Below the pieces are notes generated by a model. The model saw only the letters and a program-made list of their open reading frames with translations, did not search any database and was not told where the DNA came from. Source: Sipunculus nudus (Eukaryota; Annelida; Sipuncula; Golfingiida; Sipunculidae). From it: a stretch of 64,000 nucleotides of DNA. The stretch lies in the NCBI GenBank assembly GCA_026874595.1, contig CM049310.1:7378001-7442000 (forward strand). The letters run 5' to 3'. Below, one piece after another: positions 11,664 through 23,558 of this stretch. Made by a program: the position numbers and the translations under genes. The number at the start of each line of letters is the position of its first letter. Within the stretch, counting starts at the first letter, position 1.

Positions 11664-12828
11664 CTAGAATACAGGTAGTCTACAAGGGACTATGTGTCTC
11701 CGCCAAAATCAGAGAAGTACGGGTGAAGTGAGGCATGGATTGAGTGGCAAGGGGAAATAAGAGTTACATGTGTTACAAATTAGAATTGATCTCTGCCATA
11801 TAAACATGATTGTAGGTGGCGCCACCTGTTATTTGAACAAGAAACTATCCAAGATGTATACACATGCAAAATTTCATGTGGAAAAGTCAAACCACTGCAG
11901 AGATATGAGTGATTTTATCCCACAGCAGACAAACAGATGGACACTGTGCAAAAATGGCTGCAGGTGGCGCCACCATTTTTGTGTATAATATAAAGCTGTC
12001 CAAGGGCTACATTTGTGTAAATTTTTTTCCTTATTGGTCAAACGAGTCCGGAGATATAAGCATTAATGTCTGCAGCGTGAATGTGAATGTAGGTGGCGCC
12101 ACCTGTCATAAAATCAAGAAAGCTATCCAGGATGTATACGCATGCTGAATTACAGGTAATTTGGTCAAACCACTGCAGAGATATGAGTGATTTTAACCCA
12201 AGGCAGAAAAACAGATGGACTGTGCAAAAATGGCTGCAAGTGGCACCACCATTTTTGTGTATGTTATAAAGCTTTCCAAGGGCAACATTTGTGTAAAAAA
12301 TTTTTCCTGATTGGTTGACTGAGACCGGAGATATAAGCATGGATGTCTACAGCGTGAACGTGAATGTAGGTGGCGCCACCTGTCATAAAATCAAGAAAGC
12401 TATGCGGTATGTATAAGCTTGCCTTTTTTTAGGTAATTTGGTCAAACCACTGCAGAGATATGAGTGATTTTAACCTAAGGCAGATGAACAGATGGACACT
12501 GTGCAAACATGGTTGCAGGTGGTGCCACCTTTTTATGTGTATGTTATAAAGCTATCCCAGTGCTACAATTGTGTAAAATGTTTTTCCTGATCGGTCAAAC
12601 GGTTCCCGAGATATGTGGGTTTATGTGTGGAAACAGACGCACAAAGGAAAGGTCAGAGGTCAAGGTCACTTGGTTAGGAACCAGTTCACATGTGACCCGA
12701 TAATTTGTGTAAGTTTCGAAAAATCCGTCCAGTAGTCTCAGAGGAGTTCTCCGGAAATGAACACGGCGGCGGCGGAATCCGGTCAAAAAACATAGTATCC
12801 GCAAAACTTTGTTTGGGCGAATACAATA
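11664..12828 (+). mobile_element. Family A element, copy 3, intron 20
   Basis: CTAGAATACAGGTAGTC start and GTATCCGC...GGCGAATAC hairpin end (one mismatch). Core units carry GGTGGCGCCACC near 11817, 11963, 12092 and 12370. It is the left half of a composite insert that splits the exon 21 acceptor duplication, and family C begins at its last base. Confidence 0.75.
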
Positions 12829-15800
12829 ACAAGGCCTACAGGCCTTATGCGAACCTGTGCATTGGGAAATACACCAGGTTTAATGCTTCAATGCTGGACC
12901 ATTACTTCTCATGTATATGAACAATGCAGGTACTAAACATTTTGAATAAGAAACAATGACACAAACATCACTGCTGAAATTCTGGCATGGGTGCACACAA
13001 CACAACTAGGGACCCATGGGTCTTAACGCTCAGCTGAATTTGTCTATAAAGATATTTTTAAAGAAATTTTTCAGGATGACAGTCCTGTGACCTTAACCAA
13101 TGACCTTGTGACCAAAAAATCTGAGAACTTAATATCCTTGAACTTGCAGCATTAGGATTATTGTAACAATCTTTTAAAAAGTGACCTTGACCTCTGACCA
13201 GATAACCTCAAATTCTACAGGTTTCCTCACTTTAGGCAAGTAAGCCTATGTGAACGTTAGAAAGTTCAGGATGAAAAGTTTGATTTACAGTGCATCCACA
13301 ATCTTTTTAAAGATGTGGCTTCTGTGACCTTCAACTTAGATCGCTGGACCCTGGTAATCAAAATGAATTTACTTATGTGGTTGGTCATTATTAAATCAAG
13401 TTTTAAGCCAGTTTATTTTTAGTAAATAAATAGAAAAATATTCGTTAAAATAGAAAAAATACAGGTGGCACCACCACGTTTCATGAACTGACAAAACTAG
13501 TCATGGTCAATATTCAAGGCAAGATTCATGACAAACCATGAATTAATTATCAAGATATTGGAGGTTTTGTATCAAATTTCTTACTATTCTGGGGGGTACT
13601 TTCAAGCCCCGTAGCTCAAAGGATATAGGTCGCAGTGACCTTATTTCAGGTTTCCAAGGAGATTCTTTATTGACCTCCCTGGATTATCACTTAGAAGTTT
13701 CTAGGACCAGCTGTTACGATTTGTGCCCTGCTAACGGACAGCCAGTTATCTGTATGGACGACGGATAAAGCGCCATTCCTACACCTCAGTTGACTTGCAG
13801 TCAGCTGAGCTAAAAATGATTGTAGCTGGCACCACCAGTCTTGTATACAACGAAGCTATCAGAGATATATACATATGCCCAAGTTCATACTGATATATCA
13901 AACCCCTCCTGAGAAATAAGCAGGGACACACACTGTGCAAAAATTATTATAGGTGGCACCACCAGTCTTGTATATGACGAAGCTATTTGAGAGGTATAAA
14001 TATGCCCAATTTCAGGATGATATATCAAATTCCTCTATAGAAATAAGCAGGCACAAAAGTCACACACTGTGCAAAAGTCACTGTAGGTGGTGACACCTGT
14101 CTTGTGAACGAGAAACCCATCAAAGACACATAGGTCAAAATATCAGGCCAATACATCAAACTTACCTTAAGTCTGATGCATGGGGCTGACCACGCTTAGG
14201 TGAGAAAGGCAGTTGCCCCGAATGAAGTGTGACAAATTTGCTTGCTCAGGCTACTGCACTGAGTGAACTCATGACCTGCACCTGGCTAGACTGGGTGTAC
14301 TTTTGACCTGTACCTTGCTGCACTAAGTGAACTCTTGACCTGTTGCCTAATCTGATACAGTTGGCAGTCTGCCAAAGCTATAAATAGATTGGCTCTACAT
14401 GCACCCTTGAGAGACATGCACCCATGAGGTGATCACATGGTGCCCATGAGGTGTTCACATGTCGCCCATGAGGGGATCACATGCCTTGTGCTTGGCTGCA
14501 CTGACTGAACTCTTAACCTATATCTGGCTGCACTGAATGAACTCTTGATCTATTGCCAAATCTGAAACAGTTGGCAGTTTCTTAACCTATTTAAATATAC
14601 AGACACAATCTTAGCCTGTTGGCAAATCTGTTTACACATACTGAAAGACTTCGGCTAAAATGTATTTTTTCAAGCTGACATATTCATAAACTTTTTATCA
14701 AAATATCTAGAACAATAAAAGATGCAGTTTTTTTCATAAATAAGCTGAATCCCACAACATTTGATATATGACAGATTATTGCATAAAATCTGGGGATGAT
14801 AGTTCCTGCTATTCTGAGAAATTATGGGTTAATGTACAGATGACCAATGACCCCCATACAAAAAAAGGTCAATGCAGGTGACCACCAATACCTGAATTTC
14901 ATATATGGCTCATGTGACCAACACTGGCAGAAAATTTGGTGATGATAGCTCCGGCCGTTTCTGAGATTGTCATTTTAGTATGCTTTTCGGACAGATGACT
15001 AGGTTCAACTTCCTGTAATTCGGCAAAAATTCACTGAACTTGAACCATCTGAACAAACTTGAGAGAGATGATATAAAAGATTATTTCTGTTGAATATTTA
15101 ACAAATTGGCTTGACCTTTTCGTCGGAGAAGATTTTTTAAGGTTTTTTAGCTTTTTCTCTATAAAATCTGAGAAAATGCAGACTGTTTTCAGATGGCTTA
15201 TTTTTTGCATTAAATTTCATGACGCTAGCTCCAGTCAATCCAATAGTATGAGTTAACGTATACCTGTGATTGTAAACATTGCCTGGCATGAGGAATATCT
15301 AAAATCATAAATCTACATTTTTTAAAGTTTGAAAAAAAACATTCTTGTCAATATTAACAAAAGATAACCTGAAATCTAAATGTCTGGAGGCATGATGTAA
15401 CGGATGCTGATAAACTGGTTCCAGGCTAGATGTATCTGCTTCACACAGCTAACATATATGGCAAAATGACTCAATTCAATCTTTATTATTCAGTTAAAAT
15501 TCATTCTTTGGAACCATAAAAGACAATTAATTATTAAAAGAATTATTGGCCTCAGTGGCGTCAGTCAAAAAACATTTTGCAGGTTTATAACTCATATGGG
15601 AAAATAAAGCAAAATGGCTAAGTTAAGCTTCCCATAACTCAGCCAAAAATCACTGAACCAAAACCATTTGAACAAACTTGAATTATCAACATCTAAGGAT
15701 AATTAATGTGTGAGATTTAAGAATTTGGCCCAGTGGTTTTTGAGAAGAAGATCTTTGTAGCCGCTGAGCTAAAATGGGCTGTTATGGCATATGACTAAAT

Positions 15801-16458
15801 TCAGCTTCCCATAACTCAGCCAAAAGTCACTGAACTGAGACCATTTGAACAAACTTCAGAAAGCACTACCCTAGGATCATTTCTGTGCGATATTAAACAA
15901 TTTGGCCATATGGTTTCAGAGAAGAAGTTTTTTGTAGCTGTCAGTATGATATGGGCACTGATGACCCCCGTACAAAAAAGGCCGATGCAGGTGGCGCCAC
16001 CAATACCTCAATTTCAGATATGACTCATGTGACCAACATTAGCATAAAATTTGGTGATGATAGCTCAAGCCGTTTCTAAGATTGTAATTTTAGTATGCTT
16101 TTTTGGACAGATGACTAAGTTCAACTATCTGTAACTCTGCCAAAAATCACTGAACTTAAACCATTCGAACCAACTAGAGAGAGATTGTTCCAGGGATCAT
16201 TTGTTAAATATTGGACAATTTGGCTGAACAATTTTGGAGAAGAAGATTTTTAAAGCTTTTTTAGCTTTTTCCCTATAAAATCTAAGAAAATGCAGTTAGC
16301 CAAAAAATAAGCAAAATCCGATAGAGCTTTTTAGATGACTAAATGTTTGCATGAAATTTCGTGATGCCAACTCTTGCCTTTTTAAGATAGTATAGGTTAA
16401 CACGCAGACAACGGACGACAAACGACGCCACACCTTCGCATAAGCTCACAGGTTCCCT
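12828..16458 (+). mobile_element. Family C element (ACAAG start), copy 1, with nested family B
   Basis: Starts AACAAGGCCTACAGGCCTTA (hairpin AAGGCCT/AGGCCTT) then TGCGAACCTGTGC; ends GCATAAGCTCACAGGTTCCC, so GAACCTGTG and TTATGC recur inverted at both ends. The interior has short ACTGCACTGAGTGAACTC-type repeats (14240-14560) and two longer units with GATGACCCC, GGTGGCGCCACCAA and CGTTTCTGAGAT (14850-15000, 15960-16090). No coding region. Family B copy 2 is inserted at 13003-13812. Confidence 0.65.
13003..13812 (+). mobile_element. Family B element, copy 2, nested in family C
   Basis: Starts AACTAGGGACCCATGGGTCT then CGCTCAGCTGA; ends GCAGTCAGCTGAGC. Interior includes TGTGACCTTAACC-type motifs and one 'CAGGTTTCCAAGGAGATTCT' unit with GGTGGCACCACC at about 13463. 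Confidence 0.6.
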
Positions 16459-16570
16459 TAAAACTTGGTGTCAAACAGCATAGCTAATATAACAGGAGCC
16501 CCATACCCTCTAATGATAAACCTGTTAAAATAAAAACTTGGTGTCAAACAGCACAGCTAACTTAAACAGT
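16459..16570 (-). repeat. Third copy of the exon 21 acceptor duplication, displaced by insertion
   Basis: AACTTGGTGTCAAACAGCAT, then GGAGCCCCATACCCTCTAAT at 16495 with AAACCTGTTAAAATAAAA, continues the 73-bp series after removal of the 4.8-kb insert 11664-16458. TTAAAA flanks the insert on both sides. Confidence 0.9.
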
Positions 16571-16658
16571 ACTTCATAATTCTGTGAGCTGACAGACAAA
16601 GCTGTTATAATTATGATGCAATAGGAATAATGTAGTTTTGATGGCTCTTATCAGAATT

Positions 16659-19600
16659 AACAAGGGCACCGCAAAGCGGAGTATCCCCTCGCATGGGAGC
16701 ATAATGATATGGGGTGTATTACGCAATTGTTAAAATGAGGAGGGGAGGTGTGTGAGCTTGAGCTTTGACGTCAGACTCAATAAGTTGTACGTGTATGGGT
16801 GAGGGAGGCATATGGGAAGGAGAAAGATCAAATGATTTGGCTTAAAATTGATCAATAAGGCATATTGAGACGGATGGGTAGACAGACAGGAAGACGGATG
16901 TACAAACATAGGAATTAGTATATCCGCTGTTACAAATTTGTTATGAGGGAATAATAACATATTGGGCTAGCAACTCAATTAACGTAAGAAGGATTGGGTC
17001 CAGTTGAAAAAAGCATATGACACAAGAGCACTGCAAAGTCAAGCATGATGAAGCAGTTGCGATATAATGTGAATTATTTGATTACATTATTAACTTTGAT
17101 AAATGGCTTGGTAGAGTGGATTTTTGATGGCAGGCATCACTGTGAGTAGTTTTAGGTCAAGAAGTGGGTGCTGTGGCCGTGACCTTTGACCCTGTGACCT
17201 AAAAATCAATAGGTTCCTTCGTCTATGGGTGGTCGAACCATATGTGCGAGATGAAAGGTTTAGGTCAAACAGTTTTGCTTGAAATGCACAATTTGCTTGA
17301 AATGGGTCCACAAGCTTCAGCAAGAAGTGGATGCTGTGGCCGTAACCTTTGACCCCGTGACCTCAAAATCGACAGGTTTCTTCATCCATGGGTGGGTGAG
17401 CCACATGTGCAAGATGAAAGGTTTAGGTCAAAGGTTTTTGCTAAAAATGGGTCCACAAGCTTTTTCAAGAAGTGGGTGCTGTGGCCGTGACCTTTGACCC
17501 TGTGACCTAAAAATCAATAGGTTTCTTCGTGTATGAGTGGTCGAACCATATGTGCAAATGAAAGGTTAAGGTCAAACGGTTTTGCTTGAAATGGGTCCAC
17601 AAGCTTCAGCAAGAAGTGGATGCTGTGGCCGTAACCTTTGACCCCGTGACCTCAAAATCGACAGGTTTCTTCATCCATGGGTGGGTGAGCCACATGTGCA
17701 AGATGAAAGGTTTAGGTCAAAAGTTTTTGCTAAAAATGGGTCCACAAGCTTTTTCAAGAAGTGGGTGCTGTGGCCGTGACCTTTGACCCTGTGACCTAAA
17801 AATCAATAGGTTTCTTCGTGTATGAGTGGTCGAACCATATGTGCAAATGAAAGGTTAAGGTCAAACGGTTTTGCTTGAAATGGGTCCACAAGCTTCAGCA
17901 AGAAGTTGATGCTGTGGCCGTGACCTTTGACCCTGTGACCTCAAAATCGATAGGTTTCTTCATCCATGGGTGGGTGAGCCACATGTGCAAGATAGAAGGT
18001 TTAGGTCAAAAGTTTTTGCTAAATATGGGTCCACAAGCTTTTTCAAGAAGTGGGTGCTGTGGCCATGACCTTTGACCCCGTGACCACAAAATCAATAGGT
18101 TTCTTCATCTATTGGTGGGTGAGCCATATGTGCGAGTTGAAAGGTTTAGGTCAAACGGTTTGCTTAAAATGGGTTCACAAGCTTTTCCAAGAAGTGGGTG
18201 CTGTGGCCGTGACCTTTGACCCATGACCTCAAAATCGATAGGTTTCTTAATCCATGGAAGGGTAAGTGATATGTGCAAGATGAAAGGTTTAGGTCAAAAG
18301 TTTTTGCTAAATATGGGTCCACAAGCTTTTTCAAGAAGTGGGTGCTGTGGCCATGACCTTTGACCCCGTGACCACAAAATCAATAGGTTTCTTCAACTAT
18401 GGGTGGGTGAGCCATATGTGGGAGTTGAAAGGTTTAGGTCAAACGGTTTGCTTAAAATGGGTTCACAAGCTTTTCCAAGAAGTGGGTGGTGTGGCCGTGA
18501 CCTTTGACCCATGACCTCAAAATCGATAGGTTTCTTAATCCATGGAAGGGTAAGTGATATGTGCAAGATTAAAGGTTGAGGTCAAACCGTTTTGCTTAAA
18601 ACGGGTCCACAAGCTTTTTCAAGAAGTGGGTGATGTGGCCATGACCTTTGACCCTGTGACCTCAAATGGAAAGGTTCTTCATCCATGGGTGGGGAAAGCC
18701 CCTTTCACACATTCACGGATAGCATCACGGATCATCCCAGATTATCGTTCCCGGATCATCCGTGTTAACTCCGTCATCACCGTGTAAACTCCGGGCATCA
18801 CCGTGTTAACACCGTGTTGCATCCATAGTTAATCCTTGCCGCACCTGCAAGTTCGGAGAAAAAATTAAACCTGCACAATTTTTGTCCCGGAGTACACAGA
18901 TTAAAAATCATCCGTATCACTCCTTGTTGGCACCGTGCACCTCCGTGTAGCCACCATATACATCCAGGAGTCACCGTGTAGCCACCGGGAGCTACGTATT
19001 GAGACCGGCACTTTCCGGGTGCAGGTTTAAGTTTTTTCTCCGATCATGCTGGTGCACCAAGGATCACTACGGATGCAACTCAGTGTAAACACGGCAATTC
19101 GGTAGATAACACGGATGATTCCAGAACGATGCTCCGGGATTATCCGTGTTGCTATCCGTGAATATGTGAAAGCCCCATTTACGAAATCGTGCTGCTGTCC
19201 CCGGAACACCACGGATTAAGGTCTGGGGTGATCCCTGTTGCTATCTGTGAATGTGTGAAAGGGGCTTAAGCCATATGTGCAAGATGAAAGGTTTAGGTCA
19301 AATGGTTTGGCTTGTAATCGTTCCACAAGCTTTTTCAAGAAGTGGGTGCTGTGGCTGTGTCCTTTCACATTTTGACCTCAAAATCAATATGTTTCTTTGT
19401 CTATTGGTGGTCGAGCCATATATGCGAGATGAAAGGTTTGGGTCAAACAGTTTTGCTTAGAATGGGTCCAAAATCTTTATCAAGAAGTGGATGCTGTGGC
19501 TGTGACCCCGTGACCTCAAAATCAATAGGTATCTTCATCCATGGGTGGGTGAGCCATATGTGCGAGATGAAAGGATTAGGTCAAATGGTCTGGCTTGTAA

Positions 19601-19820
19601 TCGTTCCACAAGCTTTTTCAAGAAGTGGGTGCTTTGGCCGTGACCTTTGACCCTGTGACTCAAAATCGATAGATTTCTTCATCCATGGGTGGGTAAGCCA
19701 TATGTGCGAGATGAAAGGTTTTGGGCAAACGGTTTGGCTTGAAATTAATCCACAAGGCAATTTCGGACAGACAGAGGGACAGACAGATGCACGAACGGAG
19801 GCGCTGCGAGGGGATAATAA
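16659..19820 (+). mobile_element. Family F element with 145/290-bp tandem core rich in GTGACCTTTGACCC
   Basis: Starts AACAAGGGCACCGCAAAGCG (CCGC/GCGG hairpin) then TATCCCCTCGC; ends GCGAGGGGATA (19806-19816), the inverted subterminal block. The core from about 17150 is units of about 145 bp in pairs of about 290 bp (compare 17295-17580 with 17585-17870). Each contains GTGACCTTTGACCC and CAAAATCGATAGGTTTCTTC. A separate TIR element is inserted at 18697. No transposase is seen. Confidence 0.65.
18697..19266. mobile_element. Terminal-inverted-repeat element (MITE-like) inside family F
   Basis: The left end AGCCCCTTTCACACATTCAC and right end (reverse complement) match over about 42 bp with about four mismatches. 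The interior is dense in CACGGAT/ATCCGTG motifs and non-coding. Flanks GAA and TAA could be a decayed 3-bp target duplication, which would fit PIF/Harbinger, but the superfamily is not established. A second, internal copy of the right end stops at about 19177. Confidence 0.7.
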
Positions 19821-20893
19821 TAGTGGTGGGCTGATAATCGAGTTTTTTTCAAAAGTCAGTTGGTTTGCTGCCACTTTCAAGCGCTCGATTACCAAGGCAA
19901 CCATCGATTACATCATACTCATGATTGTTTTTACCAGAATGTCTTAATTTTTAAGGCAAAAATTATTTTTGATTACTATTAATAATTAAAATGACACTTT
20001 GAATAGAATATCTTAGTGATAAAAGGAAAATATAAAAAAGGCAAAAACTTCATTTTTCGTCAGGTAGAATTACTAAGACATGCGGGCTGGGTTAAGAGAG
20101 TACAGTTTCACAGATAATTGCACAGTTCTTTATATTTGTCTGAACCAATTATTAATCGATCATTGATTAGTTTGCTCAAACCGATGATCAATTATGAAAA
20201 AGGAACCGACTCCCACCACTATATAATAAATTGGTTGATATTATGAAAATTTACATTACACAATAAATTATATTTAAGAACGGTATGGCAGACAAATTTT
20301 ACTATAATAAACTGTACCGCATAGAAAATATATGAATAAAGATCATGACCATTATTTCCAGTGCTACTGATAATCTATACTTGGTGGTTGCCCCTTATAT
20401 AAATCACCCTGCTACATTATTTTCACAAGGGCATGGGAATGTGAATACATTTTGCAGAATGTCTTACGATATGATGGAGAAGGAGATAAAACAGCCAAGC
20501 TCTGTGGTTGGGTCATTCACAGAATGAGGCCCCAGGAGAACCTTCAGCAGTGAAAATAGAATAGATAAAGTGTTCACGTAGTAGGTATCAAAACTATTTT
20601 ATGGAGAAGGACCCCCCCTTTCAGCCACTGCAATCATTTTTTAAGGGTTTCAGACCAATTGTTGAGGCCCCCCTTTTCCAGACCTGGGAACTTTTTTCAG
20701 GTTTTGCCAATAGTCCTCCTAGGTTGGACCCCTCCTTTTCCTAATTTCTGGATCAGCTGCCTCTGTCGTCTCTCTGATGGCCTCTATATGACCACTCCTG
20801 TTTTAAACACTGTATCCTACCCTGTTAGAAAATGTGAATATTTCATTATAGGGTGGGTTTAGGTTAACTAGTGACATTAAGTGGAATAATTAC
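19821..20893. other. Intron 20 proximal part; one dispersed-repeat fragment
   Basis: AT-rich. The stretch 20637-20765 (GGCCCCCCTTTTCCAGACCT and similar) resembles 55650-55792, a repeat with CCTCCTGGGTTGG and CTGGAT near its end. Otherwise nothing recognised. Confidence 0.5.
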
Positions 20894-20966
20894 CTGTGAG
20901 AAGTAAGCCATCCAAGTTTCCCCTTTCGGTGAGTGAAATAGACTGGTCTTCAAGATAGTCATGCAG
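20894..20966 (-). CDS. MIOS: MIOS coding exon 20
   Basis: Encodes LHDYLEDQSISLTERGNLDG and LLLT, matching human [25 protein letters not shown]. Acceptor TTTACAG, donor ACAG|GTAATT. Phase 0 in, 1 out. Confidence 0.95.
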
Positions 20967-21454
20967 CTGTAAACAAAATCAAAATAAACTGATATCTCAC
21001 TGACATACCAATACGGCATGTAAAATCAGGAAGAATATGAAACTGAAACAGAAATTTAAAAAATTACTACATATTGACAACTGTTACACAGCACTTACAG
21101 CTAAAAAATAACAGAATTAATGTTAAACATAGAAACTGCATAATGAAACTGGACCATACACACAGATCTTTAGCTGGCAAAATTTGTACATTTAAGTAGT
21201 TTGTTAAATATTCATTACACTATGAATAGGTAAAAAGCAAGATACGATTCATTCCAGCAGACCAATTTTATGCCATTCTAATGAACCAAATAGCCAGTCT
21301 CAAAAGTATGCAATCCCCCCAAAAAATACAAAACACATTTTTAGATCAATCTATTCTCTTTTTTTAAACATTTCACATGACAGACAGCATAACGATAGTT
21401 AAGTAACAGATTTTGTCATTAGCAAATGTTGCTGCTACAAATAGTACAACCTAC

Positions 21455-21520
21455 CTTAACATCTGGTAGATACATGCATGCGATTGCAACCCTGTCTGTA
21501 ATTAATATGTCGTTGTCCTC
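21455..21520 (-). CDS. MIOS: MIOS coding exon 19
   Basis: A 66-nt, phase 0-0 exon encoding EDNDILITDRVAIACMYL and PDVK, equivalent to human NKVAVRDRVAFACKFLSDTQ. Acceptor TTTACAG, donor AAG|GTAGGT. It lies 6 kb downstream of exon 18 across a repeat-filled intron. Confidence 0.93.
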
Positions 21521-22789
21521 CTGTAAACAAGAAGAATAATGTTATAAAACATAAAACAACCTAATAACTATGACAAATATATAACTGATGTATCAACATT
21601 AGATTTTATTCATACAGGATAAAAGCATGTAAATAATATAACATTTTAATTGAGGCAACCATGCAACTACATGAGACATATTACCAATAAATGTGTATAA
21701 GCCGTTATTTAAAAAAGTGATACACAGTACTATTTTGAGCATTGAAATTCTGATAAATAAACTTTTACGAAACTTAAAAAAAATATTTCTTTGGTAGATA
21801 TGACAATTTGAGCCATCTCATAAGTCATTAAGATCACACGATTGGATGTTTGATAGGAAAAAATCCTCTAATAGGGAACATTCTTCAGATAAAATTTCAC
21901 AGCAAGAGCTTGAATAGTTCTTAAGATAATGTGGATAACTGTGAGTGACAGATGGACTTATCACCTGATGGATGGATTAAAGGCCAGAAAATCTGATTAT
22001 TGTAGGCATCTTGGCAGGGCCTTAATTAACCATGACTTTAAAGCTGAATTCTTTATCTTCCTACTTGTGTGGGAAAATTGAAACGATCATTTTGGATTTC
22101 AGGAAGTAGGTTGATATAGATGGTCCCACCATATGCATGGGTCATTATAATGCCTTTCTGCCTATCTCAAATAGGCAAACGTGCAGGGAAAGGCATTTTT
22201 CATTTGTACCAATATGTTGGAAAGGTGATCACCAAAATTTTTTCCACATAAGAAGTTAATAAGAAGTAACAAACATGACACAAAAATTAAATATTTTACT
22301 GGTGGCCTTCCACAGACTCCCTATATTGCCTCTATTTTTCAATGAAAATGGTCTATAATTTCTGATACTTTCTGGCAGTTAGGCCCTCATCTTCTTCATT
22401 GTCCTGGGTTTTTTCAGTGACCAATTGTGTTTCTGAAAACATTCAGTTCCTTTTGCATGCAAGTGTGCATGTAGGATGGCATGTAAGATGGCAGAATCAG
22501 GTTTACACTGAGTGAAGTGTGACTGGAAGTTTGATATGGTGGTAGGATGCATCTTTAGTGGAAAGGCAAATTTTTCTGTGGATAGGCAAACCTGTATTAA
22601 TGCATTTCTGTTGGAAAGGGAAAAATTTTAAAGGATTACGATCCCCGAAAAAGTATATTTCTGCATACTGATCAAATGTTGGCAAATCTTATGATGACAG
22701 ATACAGTAATATTTGAGATACCTGGTCTTTTGTATGTATATTTACTTATACATTAGAGTCTTAAATTCTGATGTGTTGAAATGCATGTT
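21521..22789. other. Intron 18, non-repetitive part
   Basis: No gene, RNA or recognised repeat seen. Short reading frames here do not resemble known proteins. Confidence 0.5.
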
Positions 22790-23170
22790 TTTGCCTCATA
22801 ACTGGGAGATCATAACTTCAGATGCAGTTCTGTCCAGACTTAGCATCTGGATAGCCTTAAGGTGTAAAAGTGGCATATCATATCAATTTTTTAAACCAAC
22901 TCAAAATATTTGCTCCAAACTCTTGGACACTAAGAACAGTTTGACTCTCAGAGTGCACTTAATCATGTTTTGGCCACATAGCTTACAGGAAACAAGTGAC
23001 CTTGCCCTGATCTTAGGTTTCCAAAAAGATTTCCCCAGGCCTCACTGAATCTTTAGTTAGAAGTTAATAGGTTTTATTATAATGATTTGGGCCCTGTTAA
23101 TGACCTGACAGCAGGCTGCTAGGCATACACTGGGGGATTCCCATAGACAAACTTCAGTCAGCCGAGCAAA
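22790..23170 (+). repeat. Degenerate family B remnant
   Basis: Contains an eroded version of the family B unit (TAGGTTTCCAAAAAGATT, then CCTCACTGAATCTTTAGTTA) and the terminal CTTCAGTCAGCCGAGC. The 5' boundary is unclear. Confidence 0.5.
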
Positions 23171-23218
23171 AAACTGAAAACTGCATATTTTATATTAACA
23201 CCCTTCATTCACTTGCAG

Positions 23219-23515
23219 GTTTCTTTGGCTCAGTGGTAGAGCATGGGACTCAAAGCTGGGAGATGGTGAGTTTGAACCGACCCCACCCAGGGTAAGCACT
23301 AAGCATGCTTTATAATGGGAAGGCTGTGCCCAATGGCTGTGTTTCACTCAAAAAGGAGTGCACATTTTGGGGGTTCCTTGGTGGTATGACCCAGTATTGA
23401 GTATGATTACACAAGGGCCCACAGTTGCAGCAGCCACCATGCCTGGCTAACACCAGGATATAAAATGAGAGAAAGCTACTGCCCTCTCACGAAGTCTGAA
23501 ACTTAAAAGGAATTC
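23219..23515 (+). mobile_element. tRNA-derived SINE
   Basis: The head carries an RNA polymerase III A-box (TGGCTCAGTGGTAGAGC, 23226-23242) and a B-box-like GAGTTTGAACC (about 23269-23279) at tRNA spacing, followed by a roughly 220-bp unrelated body. It is not a functional tRNA: the acceptor stem does not pair cleanly and no CCA-side partner is seen. Family unidentified. Confidence 0.75.
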
Positions 23516-23558
23516 TGTAGATGTACAAGTACATATATACTTGGTTAAGTTAGCATTA

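Noticed and set aside
17090-19904. Short frames in family F (MKWVHKLQQEVDAVAV and similar)
   Set aside because: They repeat only because the 145/290-bp unit repeats and are closed by differences between units.
23219-23290. tRNA gene
   Set aside because: A- and B-box spacing is right, but the acceptor and anticodon stems do not pair well and the sequence continues into a SINE body.
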